DNA from: Myxococcales bacterium
GTDB lineage: Bacteria; Myxococcota_A; Polyangia; JAAYKL01
Reading direction: 5' to 3'
NCBI GenBank assembly: GCA_012522445.1
Contig: JAAYKL010000018.1
Location: forward strand, 1 to 41,465
Length of the DNA stretch: 41,465 bases
The stretch's first letter is position 1, and every line of letters begins with the position of its first letter. Both the position numbers and the translations under genes were made by a program. The notes under the pieces were generated by a model. It was given only the letters and a program-made list of their open reading frames with translations. It was not told where the DNA came from and did not search any database. Below are positions 1 through 8,375 of the stretch, piece by piece.

Positions 1-26
1 CCCAACAAATAGTGTATTCTTCTTCA

Positions 27-111
27 CGACCAACTCCCTTCGTATGTAGCTCTGTGCTACGTTTTTCAACATTCGCAGTATAACCTACGATTTTGCGATC
101 GGAGTTGGTCG
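27..111. other. Three-stem folded element (possible noncoding RNA)
   Basis: An 11-bp perfect inverted repeat (27-37 with 101-111) closes the element. Inside it are a 7-bp hairpin including one G-U pair (44-50 with 56-62, loop 51-55) and a 5-bp hairpin (73-77 with 94-98). Together they would form a three-way junction about 85 nt long. It resembles no tRNA or riboswitch I recognise. It could be an RNA, a recombination site or an element end, and strand and function are unknown. Confidence 0.4.
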
Positions 112-131
112 CTCCATACTGACTACACCGT

Positions 132-247
132 GGGATGTTGCACGGCATTGGGATGCATGAAAAACCCGCAAAGGGCACCCCGTCAACGCGGGATATTGCA
201 CGGCATTGGGATGCATGAAAAACCCGCAAGGGGCACCCCGTCAACGC
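132..247. repeat. 58-bp tandem repeat, two copies
   Basis: Copy 1 spans 132-189 and copy 2 spans 190-247. They abut exactly and differ at two positions (GGGATG versus GGGATA near the start, and CGCAAA versus CGCAAG). A degenerate third stretch with CACGGCATGAAAAA follows at about 257-270, which suggests an older array. There is no spacer, so it is not CRISPR. Confidence 0.9.
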
Positions 248-306
248 GGAAAAATCACGGCATGAAAAAGCCGTCCGGGGCGCGTTAGACGCACGGGAGA
301 AAAAGT

Positions 307-326
307 CAGTGCACATATGTGCACTG
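307..326. repeat. 20-bp perfect palindrome
   Basis: The half-site CAGTGCACAT is followed directly by its reverse complement, giving a perfect 20-bp palindrome. Such a site could bind a dimeric regulator or extrude as a cruciform. It lies about 270 bp before the start at 592, too far for a simple promoter operator of that gene. Confidence 0.6.
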
Positions 327-382
327 TGTAACCCTCTGAAATCATTACACATTATTTTACGTTTTTGAAATTCGGCCAAATA

Positions 383-433
383 CTGTCCCGTCGCGAGACA
401 GATATTGTCCCGTTTTGGACGACAAAAAACGGG
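383..433. promoter_or_regulatory. Tandem TGTCCCGT operator-like sites
   Basis: TGTCCCGT occurs at 384-391 and again at 406-413, exactly 22 bp apart, or two helical turns. The first copy is the left arm of an imperfect inverted repeat (CTGTCCCG / CGAGACAG, 383-401, one mismatch in eight). The second lies in GTCC-N6-GGAC, and CCCGTTTT (409-416) can also pair with AAAACGGG (426-433). This is the geometry of paired binding sites for one dimeric protein on the same DNA face. The protein is unknown, and an element terminus is the alternative reading. Confidence 0.35.
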
Positions 434-500
434 GCGAAAACGACCGGACAAAGAACCGACCGGATACGTACAGCGCTCGTGACACCCTTTGGGGTCGCTA

Positions 501-529
501 TTGATCATGTGTGGTGATTCTGGGATGAT
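501..529 (+). promoter_or_regulatory. Weak sigma70-like promoter before the OMP gene
   Basis: TTGATC (501-506) and GATGAT (524-529) are 17 bp apart, each matching four of six bases of the -35 and -10 consensus. The position, about 60 bp before the start at 592, is plausible. The match is weak and could be chance. Confidence 0.25.
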
Positions 530-591
530 GCCGCGTAGTTTTGGGGATGGTGTCGCGTCGTCCACAAACACGCCACAACGGAGAATCCACA

Positions 592-1311
592 ATGGCCCAC
601 CGCATTTCCATACACGGCGTTTTGCTAGCCCTGCTGCTCTGCGCCCATCCACTGCACGCCGACGACGCCGAGCCGACGCTCACAGCGGCCGATGCCCAAG
701 ACGAAACCAGCGAAGCCGACGAAACCAGCGAAGCCGACGAAACCAGCGAAGCCGACGAAACCAGCGAAGCCGAGCAACGAATGCCCCGCTCTCTGTTTTT
801 GCTGACCTACACGATGGCCAATGCGCTGGGCACCGACTACATCCCGAGCTTCAGCCCCAAGGGCATCTCCTTCGGCTACCGCTTCCACCTCACACCGCGG
901 TTCGCCATCGGCCTCCTCTTTTCGTGGCAGGCCTTTGACACCAAGCACGTCACCACACAAAGCTACGCTGACGACACCATGACGATTCGCGGCACACAAC
1001 TGCGCAGCCGCACCGTGATGCCCCTGGTGGCCACCGCACATTACAATTTCAAAATCCACAAAGAGCGCGTCCTCTTTTTTGTGGGCCTGGAGACCGGCGC
1101 TTACCACGTCGCGTCTACCGAGGATTATCCCTGGGTTTATTTTTCGGACAGCCAATGGCACTGGGGCTTTGCGCCCGAGATCGGCATGCGGCTCGCCCGC
1201 GTCAAAATTCCCCTTTACCTCAGCATTAAATACACCCTCATGGTTCCCAATTCCGAACAAGGCACGCAATCCATGTTGGGCTATCACATCGGATTGTCGT
1301 GGGCCCGTTGA
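592..1311 (+). CDS. Outer-membrane beta-barrel-like protein with ETSEAD repeats
   Basis: A 239-residue exported protein of unknown specific role. Residues 1-23 form a signal peptide (positive start, leucine-rich core, likely cleavage after LHA). Four copies of the hexapeptide DETSEA follow (about residues 37-60), giving an acidic linker. The rest alternates polar and hydrophobic residues with many aromatics, as in small outer-membrane beta-barrels, and ends in a strand-like YHIGLSWAR. The start is the ATG at 592 with GGAG eight bases upstream. An upstream in-frame TTG at 541 would add residues unlike a signal peptide and was rejected. The TPR gene follows after 34 bp in the same direction. 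The barrel call rests on composition and pattern, not on a recognised family. Confidence 0.75.
   Translation: MAHRISIHGVLLALLLCAHPLHADDAEPTLTAADAQDETSEADETSEADETSEADETSEAEQRMPRSLFLLTYTMANALGTDYIPSFSPKGISFGYRFHLTPRFAIGLLFSWQAFDTKHVTTQSYADDTMTIRGTQLRSRTVMPLVATAHYNFKIHKERVLFFVGLETGAYHVASTEDYPWVYFSDSQWHWGFAPEIGMRLARVKIPLYLSIKYTLMVPNSEQGTQSMLGYHIGLSWAR
700..771 (+). repeat. 18-bp coding tandem repeat (4 copies)
   Basis: Four identical 18-bp units (GACGAAACCAGCGAAGCC) encode DETSEA. Unit length is a multiple of three, so slippage would change linker length without breaking the frame. Confidence 0.95.
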
Positions 1312-1345
1312 ACCGCAACACCCGGACGACACACAGGAGAATGCC

Positions 1346-2623
1346 ATGTCTTTTTTTTCTTGGCTCATGGGCGGCACCTTTGAGAGCAACCAAAAAACCG
1401 CTGACGAGCTCTTTGCCAAGGGCTCCTTTGGCGAGGCGCGCCTCTCGTATGAACGCGCGTTGCGCCGGGCAGGTGAACCGCACCGCAACCAAGTCGAGCC
1501 CGTTCGCGAACGCATCCTAGAGTGCCGCAAAAACCTCGCTGAGCGCTGCATCCAAAACGCCACAACCTTCATTGAAGAGGGCGAATGGGAGTTCGCACAA
1601 GAGGAGCTCGACAACGCATTGCAAATCCTCGACACCCCCGAAATCGCCGACGCCGTTGCCGCGCTCGCCGATCGCCTCGAAGCCGCGCAAGCCCGCGCCG
1701 TCGTCGAAGAAGATGACGAGATGTCCGAAGAGGAGCTCATCGCCATCATCGCCGGCACCTGGTCGTCGCCCCGCGCCGAGGAGTACAACCAGCTACCGGA
1801 TGTCTTCTTTCAAGCGATGTTGGCAGCCCATGAAGGCGACCACCAACGGGCTTTCGACACCATCGAGACGCTCATTCAAAATCACGACGACTCCTTTGCG
1901 CTTTGCTTCTTGCACCTCGAACGCGCGCTGCAAGCCGCCGCCCTCGAAAAATGGGACGACGCCGAGGCATCTCTCCGCACCTTCTTGGCCCTCCCCGCCA
2001 TTCCCGAGAGCCTCGAAGAACGCGTCAGCGCCCACACGATGCTCGCGACGCTGCTCGATAAAAAAGGCGACGCCGACGCCGCCGAGGAAGCGCTAAAAGA
2101 AGCGGTGAAATTGATGCCCAAGAACCACGTCCCCCTCTTGAACCTGGGCATCTACCTGCGCAGCAAGGGCGATTGGCAACGCGCTCTGCGCACCCTCGAA
2201 AACTGCCGCGCCATCATGGGCACCAGCGGGCCGCCCGACATTCGCGTCTTCAAAGAGACCGGCCTCACCTATGCCGCCATGGAGCGCCCCCAGGAGGCCC
2301 TCGGGTGGTTTGAAGCCGTGTACGAGTACTACATGAAGCAGGGCAACTTGAAGCAGCTCGACCCCGAAACCGGCGTCTTGCTCGCCAAGGCCTACGAAGA
2401 CGACGGGCGCCTGCAGGACGCCTGCAACATTTACCGCCACCTGGCCAGCGGCGTCGATGTCGGCAACCACTTCTTCTATCACCTCGCCACAGCGCGCCTG
2501 CTCAAAGCCGCCGGTGGGGACCCCGCGACGTTTCACACCTACATGACCCGCGCCGCCGAGCTCGCCCAAAGCGATGAAGACCGCGCCGCGCTCGACGCAC
2601 TCAACGCCGACGCCGCTCCATGA
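1346..2623 (+). CDS. TPR-repeat protein
   Basis: A 425-residue protein with no signal peptide, probably cytoplasmic or membrane-associated, built largely of helix-pair repeats of TPR type. TPR-like stretches are visible near residues 15-60 (ADELFAKGSFGEARLSYERA), 200-260, 265-330 and 335-400. An acidic segment (VVEEDDEMSEEE) lies near residue 125. TPR arrays are protein-binding scaffolds, so no catalytic role is implied. The start at 1346 has AGGAGA upstream; the much longer in-frame reading would overlap the preceding gene. Its stop overlaps the start of the glycosidase gene (ATGA at 2620-2623), so the two are probably translationally coupled. Confidence 0.85.
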   Translation: MSFFSWLMGGTFESNQKTADELFAKGSFGEARLSYERALRRAGEPHRNQVEPVRERILECRKNLAERCIQNATTFIEEGEWEFAQEELDNALQILDTPEIADAVAALADRLEAAQARAVVEEDDEMSEEELIAIIAGTWSSPRAEEYNQLPDVFFQAMLAAHEGDHQRAFDTIETLIQNHDDSFALCFLHLERALQAAALEKWDDAEASLRTFLALPAIPESLEERVSAHTMLATLLDKKGDADAAEEALKEAVKLMPKNHVPLLNLGIYLRSKGDWQRALRTLENCRAIMGTSGPPDIRVFKETGLTYAAMERPQEALGWFEAVYEYYMKQGNLKQLDPETGVLLAKAYEDDGRLQDACNIYRHLASGVDVGNHFFYHLATARLLKAAGGDPATFHTYMTRAAELAQSDEDRAALDALNADAAP

Positions 2624-3759
2624 ACCCCAAGCGCCTGATATCCATTTTGTCGCTGTCGCTGTGCCTCGGGACCGCTGCCTCCACATCGGCGTCTCCCCAT
2701 TTCGAACCCCTGTCGGCCCTGGCCAACACATTGCCTGCCCACGCCCTCACCGCGCCTTCACCGCGCATCAACGGCATCACCATCGCCCCCATCGAAGACA
2801 GCCAACTGGGCTTTGTCGGCTACGGAAGCCCGCGCTGCAAAATGGCCATCGACGAGCTGCCGCACCTCGGCGCCAACTGGGTCTCCCTGACGCCCTTCGG
2901 CCGCATGGAGAACCTGGAAGACACCTTCATCATCCACGACTTCGAGATCCCCGTGGCCCAAAACGAGCAATACATCCGCGACACAGCGCGCTGGGCACAA
3001 CAGCGCGGACTGCGCGTGGCCCTCATCCCGCACTTGTATGTGATGAGCGGACAGTGGCGCGGCGACATCGACTTCCCCAAAGCGGCGCAATGGGCCACCT
3101 GGTTTGCCGCTTACAAACAATACCTCCTGCGCTGGGCCGCCGTGGCGCGCGACATCTCGGCCGATCTCTTCTCCATCGGCGTGGAGTTCAAGAGCAGCTC
3201 CAACTACCACGAGGAAACATGGCGGCAGCTCATCGCCGAGGTGCGCCGCGTTTATCCGGGCCCCCTCACCTATTCGGCCAACTGGGACGAGGTGGAGCAA
3301 GTGCCGTTTTGGGATGCCCTGGACCACATCGGCATCAACGCCTTTTGGCCCCTGGCGCGCAAACCCGGCGACGGCTACGCCATCATCCGCGCCATCACCG
3401 AGATGCTCGCCGATGAACTCGAAGCGCTATCGGTTTTCTACGGCAAGCCCATCCTCTTCACTGAGATGGGCATCAAGAGCGCCACCGACGCGGCCTTAGC
3501 GCCTTGGGAGTGGCCGGAGCACCTCTCGGGGATGCGCTACGACGAGGCCTATCAGGCCATGGCCTACGACGCTTTCTTCGATGCCATGCGCCCTCGAAGC
3601 TGGTTCTCCGGGCTATTTATCTGGAAGTATTTCGCCGATCCCTTTGACGAGACCCAAGAGGCGCTCACCGGCTTCACACCGCGCGCGAAGGCTGCCGAGG
3701 CCGTCCTGTCGCGCCATTTTTGGGCCCCGCCCCACACCACCTTCGCCCCTATTTTTTAA
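2620..3759 (+). CDS. Exported glycoside hydrolase, GH113-like TIM barrel
   Basis: A 379-residue exported protein with a signal peptide (about residues 1-24) and a single (beta/alpha)8-type domain resembling GH113 beta-mannanases and related clan GH-A proteins. Clan GH-A enzymes use two glutamates. Here the likely acid/base is Glu189 (SIGVEFKSS, end of strand 4) and the likely nucleophile is Glu282 (ILFTEMGIKS, strand 7). Aromatic subsites such as NAFWPL (240-245) and the late W in LFIWKYF fit sugar binding. The substrate is not deducible; beta-mannan is the family precedent. The ATG overlaps the stop of the TPR gene by 4 bp. The signal peptide lacks a lipobox, so it is probably periplasmic or secreted. 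Confidence 0.82.
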   Translation: MNPKRLISILSLSLCLGTAASTSASPHFEPLSALANTLPAHALTAPSPRINGITIAPIEDSQLGFVGYGSPRCKMAIDELPHLGANWVSLTPFGRMENLEDTFIIHDFEIPVAQNEQYIRDTARWAQQRGLRVALIPHLYVMSGQWRGDIDFPKAAQWATWFAAYKQYLLRWAAVARDISADLFSIGVEFKSSSNYHEETWRQLIAEVRRVYPGPLTYSANWDEVEQVPFWDALDHIGINAFWPLARKPGDGYAIIRAITEMLADELEALSVFYGKPILFTEMGIKSATDAALAPWEWPEHLSGMRYDEAYQAMAYDAFFDAMRPRSWFSGLFIWKYFADPFDETQEALTGFTPRAKAAEAVLSRHFWAPPHTTFAPIF

Positions 3760-3777
3760 CTACGCGCGGCGGACAAG

Positions 3778-4233
<456 letters not shown>

Positions 4234-4348
4234 AGCAGTCTCTCTTTCCGTCGGCGCACGCATGCTGCCGCAACGCCAATGCTGCAAAGCAGGCATTGAA
4301 CCAATGTTAGCCCGGTTCGACGCGTGGTGTCAGTTTTTTCTTAGCGCA

Positions 4349-6427
4349 TCAAAAAAGAGAGGTTTGCACGCCGCCCGACGCGGGACCGCCACCTTTTTTT
4401 CCGCTGTTGGCCTTGTCATCTGTTGCGGGCGGTGACGTGGGCGAAGAGGGTTTCGGTGCCGCTGTGGGATCGGGCTTGGGGTCGGGGTCGGGGTCTGGAT
4501 CGGGCTTGGGCTCTGGCTTGGTGTCGCGCAGGCGCTTCATCCGCACGACGGACTTGGCGCTCAACCGGGCGCCGCGTGCCTGTGGCCCCACCATCTCAAT
4601 GTCGCCCAAATTGACTTCGATTTCGTTGATGCGCTGCCGCTTGCTGGGGACAAAGGTCAACCGCAGCACGTCGTCAACGTCGCCCGGCAACAAGTAGTCG
4701 AGGGAGCCCGCCTTGTCTTTGATGAGCTCGTACTCCCGGTCTTTGATGAACTTGTGGATGTGTACTTTCTTGGCAAAGGCGACGCGGTCTTTGTTGCGGT
4801 ACACCACCGTAAACACGGCGCCATTTTCGATGTCAAAGGCGTCCCAATACAGCACCTTGCCCGGGATGAGCATCTTCTCGGCGGGACCCACAATGCGGTA
4901 GGAGCCGTCCTTGCTGACAAAGAGCACGCGGTCGTACTCGCTCATGGTGATGACGTAGTGCGAGTTTTTCACTTCGCTGCCGAAGAAGCCCGTCTCCTCG
5001 TCGTAGCCCACGCGGATGTTTTGGCGCGCCACGGTCCTGCGGTCCACCGACTCGAAGACCTCGATGCGCGACATGCGCGGATACTGGGCACCATATTTGT
5101 CGATGAGCCCCTGCAAGTAGGCGATGGTGGTCTGCGTGAGCGCCTTGAGTTTGCGCTGCACGTCTTTGAGAGACGCCAACACTTCATCGAGTTGGCGGCG
5201 GTTGCGGCCGATGTCGTAGCGAGAGATGCGGCGGATGCGCAGCTCCAACAGGCGCTCCACGTCTTCGTCGACCATGGGGCGCACGAAGCGCTTTTCAAAT
5301 GGCTTCATGCCCTCATAAATTTCCATGACCACGCGCGCTTCGGTCTTGGCCTCTTCAATGCGCTTGTAGACACGCTCTTCGATAAAGATTTGCTCCAGCG
5401 TCAGCCAGTGCTGCTTGTCGAAGAGCTTGCGCTGCTGGAGCTCGAGTTCGGCGCAGATTTGATCGCGCAGCCGGTCGGTTAAATAGCGCAGGGTTTCGCT
5501 GACGCCGAGCTCCGCGGGATGTCCGTCGCGGATGGCGACGATGTTCGACGAGATGGAGACCTCGCAGTCGGTGTAGGCATACAACTGCGGGATGAGCTCG
5601 TCGCTGTGCACGCCCCGGGGCAGGTTGATTTCGATCTCGACGTGATCGGTGGTGTAATCGTTGATGGTGCCAACCTTGAGCTTTCCCTTTTGGGCCGCGT
5701 TTTCAATGGAGGCGATCACGCTCTCGGTGGTGGTGGAGAAAGGCACCTCGCGGATGATGACGCGCTTGTCGCCCTCTGCCTCAATCCGCGCGCGCACTTT
5801 GACCTTGCCGCGCCCGTCGTCGTACTCGGAGACATCGACGATGCCGCCCGTGGGGAAGTCGGGAAACACCTGCGCCGGCTTGTAGTTGAGGATGTCGATT
5901 TGCGCCTGGAGCAGCTCCGTGAAGTTGTGGGGCAAAATTTTGGTGGCCATGCCCACCGCGATGCCCTCGACCCCCAGCAACAGCAGCACCGGCAGCTTCA
6001 CGGGCAAAAACACCGGCTCCTTTTTGCGGCCATCGTAGCTGTCGCGAAACTCGGTGAGCTCTTTGTTGAAGAGTGTTTCGCGGGCCAGCTCGGTCAGCCG
6101 GCACTCGATGTAGCGCGCCGCCGCCGCCGCGTGCCCCGTGATGATGTTGCCGAAGTTTCCCTGCTTCTCGATGAAGTACTCTTTGTTGGCCAGCACCACC
6201 AAGGCATCGCCGATGGAGGCGTCGCCGTGGGGGTGGAGCTTCATCGTTTCGCCGATGATGTTGGCGACTTTGTGAAACTTGCCGTCGTCGGTTTCGAAGA
6301 GGGTTTGCAGGATGCGGCGCTGCACCGGCTTGCAACCGTCGCGGACGTCGGGGATGGCGCGGTCCACAATGACGTAGCTCGCATATTCGAGAAAGTTTCG
6401 TTCCATCAAGGGATCGAGCGTTGACAT
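4349..6427 (-). CDS. parC: DNA topoisomerase IV subunit A (ParC)
   Basis: The DNA cleaving and rejoining subunit of a type IIA topoisomerase that decatenates and relaxes DNA together with ParE. The 692 residues contain the winged-helix cleavage core: VQRRIL (35-40), HPHGDASIGD (65-74) and the catalytic tyrosine Tyr106 in AARYIECR. The tower/coiled-coil region follows, then a short, divergent C-terminal domain. No GyrA box was seen, which favours ParC over GyrA. The equivalent of E. coli GyrA Ser83 is alanine (Ala70), while the Asp87 equivalent is kept (Asp74). The last roughly 50 residues are a Pro/Asp/Lys-rich disordered tail ending in QTSLF, which resembles a beta-clamp-binding motif. It follows parE by 24 bp in one operon. 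Confidence 0.9.
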   Translation of the reverse strand: MSTLDPLMERNFLEYASYVIVDRAIPDVRDGCKPVQRRILQTLFETDDGKFHKVANIIGETMKLHPHGDASIGDALVVLANKEYFIEKQGNFGNIITGHAAAAARYIECRLTELARETLFNKELTEFRDSYDGRKKEPVFLPVKLPVLLLLGVEGIAVGMATKILPHNFTELLQAQIDILNYKPAQVFPDFPTGGIVDVSEYDDGRGKVKVRARIEAEGDKRVIIREVPFSTTTESVIASIENAAQKGKLKVGTINDYTTDHVEIEINLPRGVHSDELIPQLYAYTDCEVSISSNIVAIRDGHPAELGVSETLRYLTDRLRDQICAELELQQRKLFDKQHWLTLEQIFIEERVYKRIEEAKTEARVVMEIYEGMKPFEKRFVRPMVDEDVERLLELRIRRISRYDIGRNRRQLDEVLASLKDVQRKLKALTQTTIAYLQGLIDKYGAQYPRMSRIEVFESVDRRTVARQNIRVGYDEETGFFGSEVKNSHYVITMSEYDRVLFVSKDGSYRIVGPAEKMLIPGKVLYWDAFDIENGAVFTVVYRNKDRVAFAKKVHIHKFIKDREYELIKDKAGSLDYLLPGDVDDVLRLTFVPSKRQRINEIEVNLGDIEMVGPQARGARLSAKSVVRMKRLRDTKPEPKPDPDPDPDPKPDPTAAPKPSSPTSPPATDDKANSGKKGGGPASGGVQTSLF

Positions 6428-6451
6428 AAAAAAGCTCCCGTAAGAATGGGC

Positions 6452-8281
6452 TCAGGCCAAGTCCGCAATCAGCCTGTCCACGATGAACTGTTTGCGTTCC
6501 GGCGTGTTTTTGCCCATGAAGAAATCCAAGGTTTTGGTGATGTGGCTCATCGACTTTACCGTGACCGGCACGAGGCGCATGTCCCCTCCGATGAAGTGCG
6601 AAAACTCTTTGGGGCTGATCTCGCCCAGGCCCTTGAAGCGCGTGATCTCGGGCTTGGCGATTTTCTTGGCCGCCGCGTCCCGCTCTTTTTCGCTGTAGCA
6701 GTAGTGGGTCTCCTGCTTGTTGCGCACGCGAAACAGGGGCGTCTCCAGAATGTATACGTGTCCCTTGAGCACCAGCTCGTCGAAGTAGCGCAAGAAGAAC
6801 GTGAGCAGCAGGTTGCGGATGTGCATGCCGTCCACGTCGGCGTCGGTGGCGATCACGACCTTGTTGTAGCGCAGGCCTTCAATGCCGTCCTCGATGCCCA
6901 AGGCGCGCATGATGTTGTACAGCTCTTCGTTTTTGTAGATGGCGTCGCGCTTGAGGCCGTGGCAGTTGAGGGGTTTGCCCTTCAGCGAGAAGATGGCCTG
7001 GGTGTAGACATCGCGCGACTGCACCATGGCGCCGCCCGCCGAATCGCCCTCGGTGAGGAAGATGAGGGTGTCTTCGCGGCGATCGAGTTTTTTGCTCTCG
7101 GGCGAGGCGTCGTTAAAATGCACCTTGCTGTCGATGAGCTTGGGGATGCGGATGGCCACCTTTTTGGCGCGCTCGCGGGCCTCCCGCTTGATGGAGGAGA
7201 GCTCCTTGCGCACGCGCTCGTTTTGCCGGATTTTTTCGAGCAGCTTTTCGGCATCCTGGGGGTTTTTGTGCAGCCACATCTCGACCTGCTCTTTGACCAC
7301 CTGCAGCACCCAAGGGCGCACGTCCGTGGAGCCGAGCTTGTTCTTCGTTTGGCTCTCGAAGACCGGGTCTTGTACCTTGACCGCCACGGCGCCCACCAAG
7401 CCGTCGCGCACATCCTCTCCGGCGAAATTTCTCTTGGCGAACTCGTTGATGCCCTTGAGCACGCCCTCGCGAAAGGCGCTCTGGTGCGTGCCGCCGTCGC
7501 TGGTGTACTGGCCGTTGACAAAGCTGAAGTAATTTTCGCCGTAGTTGTGCGTGTGGGTAAACGAAAACGAAATGTGCGTATTGGTGTAATCGACGCACTC
7601 GTACACCGTGGGCTCTTTGTCGATTTCCTCTTCCAGCAGATCGCGCAGGCCGCGTTTGCTCAAAAACGTTTGGCCGTTGTAAACGAGCGAGAGCCCGGAG
7701 TTTAAGTAGGCGTAGTAGCGCAATCGGTGGTCGATGAACTCCTCGCGCCACGCGTACTCGCCAAAGATGTCGACATCCGGCGTAAAGCGCACGAAGGTGC
7801 CGTCGCGCTCCGTGGTTTTTCCCGTCTCTTCATTTTGCAGCAACCCCTTGCCAAATGTGGCGCGGCGAAATTTCCCCCCGCGGTAGGCCACCACCTCGAA
7901 GTCGCTCGACAGGGCGTTCACGGCCTTGGTGCCCACGCCGTTTAGGCCCACCGAAAATTGAAACACGTCGTCGTTGTACTTGGCGCCGGTGTTGATTTCG
8001 CTCACGCATTCGATGAGTTTGCCCAAGGGGATGCCGCGGCCGTAGTCGCGCACCGTCACGGTGTTGTCGCGGCGCGTCACCTCGATGCGCTTGCCGTTGC
8101 CCATAATGAACTCGTCGATGCTGTTGTCGATGACCTCTTTCAGCATGACGTAAATGCCGTCTGCGGGATTGCTGCCCGTGCCAATGCGACCGATGTACAT
8201 GCCCGTACGCAGGCGAATGTGCTGCAGGGCATCCAGGGTTTTCACCGACTTTTCGTCGTATACCACTTCTTTTTTTGTCAT
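6452..8281 (-). CDS. parE: DNA topoisomerase IV subunit B (ParE)
   Basis: The ATPase subunit of topoisomerase IV, 609 residues, close to the size of short ParE/GyrB proteins without the large GyrB insert. The GHKL ATP site is clear: EVIDNSIDEF near 48, DYGRGIP (Mg/ATP motif) and VGLNGVGTKAVNALS (ATP lid). The C-terminal TOPRIM domain has LTEGDSAGGA and TDADVDGMHIRN, and FKGLGEISPKEF follows. The start is the ATG at 8281 with AAGGAA (8286-8291) five bases upstream; a much longer upstream reading has no support. It is the first gene of a parE-parC operon and is transcribed away from the cobalamin adenosyltransferase gene across a 153-bp gap. Confidence 0.92.
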   Translation of the reverse strand: MTKKEVVYDEKSVKTLDALQHIRLRTGMYIGRIGTGSNPADGIYVMLKEVIDNSIDEFIMGNGKRIEVTRRDNTVTVRDYGRGIPLGKLIECVSEINTGAKYNDDVFQFSVGLNGVGTKAVNALSSDFEVVAYRGGKFRRATFGKGLLQNEETGKTTERDGTFVRFTPDVDIFGEYAWREEFIDHRLRYYAYLNSGLSLVYNGQTFLSKRGLRDLLEEEIDKEPTVYECVDYTNTHISFSFTHTHNYGENYFSFVNGQYTSDGGTHQSAFREGVLKGINEFAKRNFAGEDVRDGLVGAVAVKVQDPVFESQTKNKLGSTDVRPWVLQVVKEQVEMWLHKNPQDAEKLLEKIRQNERVRKELSSIKREARERAKKVAIRIPKLIDSKVHFNDASPESKKLDRREDTLIFLTEGDSAGGAMVQSRDVYTQAIFSLKGKPLNCHGLKRDAIYKNEELYNIMRALGIEDGIEGLRYNKVVIATDADVDGMHIRNLLLTFFLRYFDELVLKGHVYILETPLFRVRNKQETHYCYSEKERDAAAKKIAKPEITRFKGLGEISPKEFSHFIGGDMRLVPVTVKSMSHITKTLDFFMGKNTPERKQFIVDRLIADLA

Positions 8282-8375
8282 ATATTTCCTTAGAGAAATC
8301 CGCTGAACAAATGAACCTCTACGCGCTAGATGCCTACCACCAACGCCCGTCTTTATCAATGCGCTGTTCGAACTT

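Larger units (their letters stand above)
1..591. other. Gene-free, structured left-edge region
   Basis: I find no convincing coding sequence here; the short reading frames lack ribosome sites and family resemblance. The stretch holds, in order, a three-stem fold (27-111), two tandem 58-bp copies (132-247), a 20-bp perfect palindrome (307-326), tandem TGTCCCGT sites with inverted-repeat character (383-433), and a weak promoter-like pair (501-529) before the gene starting at 592. It could be an intergenic regulatory zone, a noncoding RNA locus or the scar of a mobile element. The sequence alone does not decide. Confidence 0.6.

Noticed and set aside
27-111. Integron attC recombination site
   Set aside because: GACCAAC and GTTGGTC resemble the outer attC boxes, but each has a mismatch, the inner boxes and extrahelical bases are not evident, and no integron integrase or cassette is seen.
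132-247. CRISPR array
   Set aside because: The two units abut with no unique spacers, and no cas genes are present.
541-591. Longer start for the outer-membrane-like protein
   Set aside because: The TTG at 541 adds residues that hide the signal peptide, while the ATG at 592 has GGAG at normal spacing.
4754-8293. Long plus-strand open frames opposite parC and parE
   Set aside because: High GC keeps antisense frames open; parC and parE motifs are complete on the minus strand.
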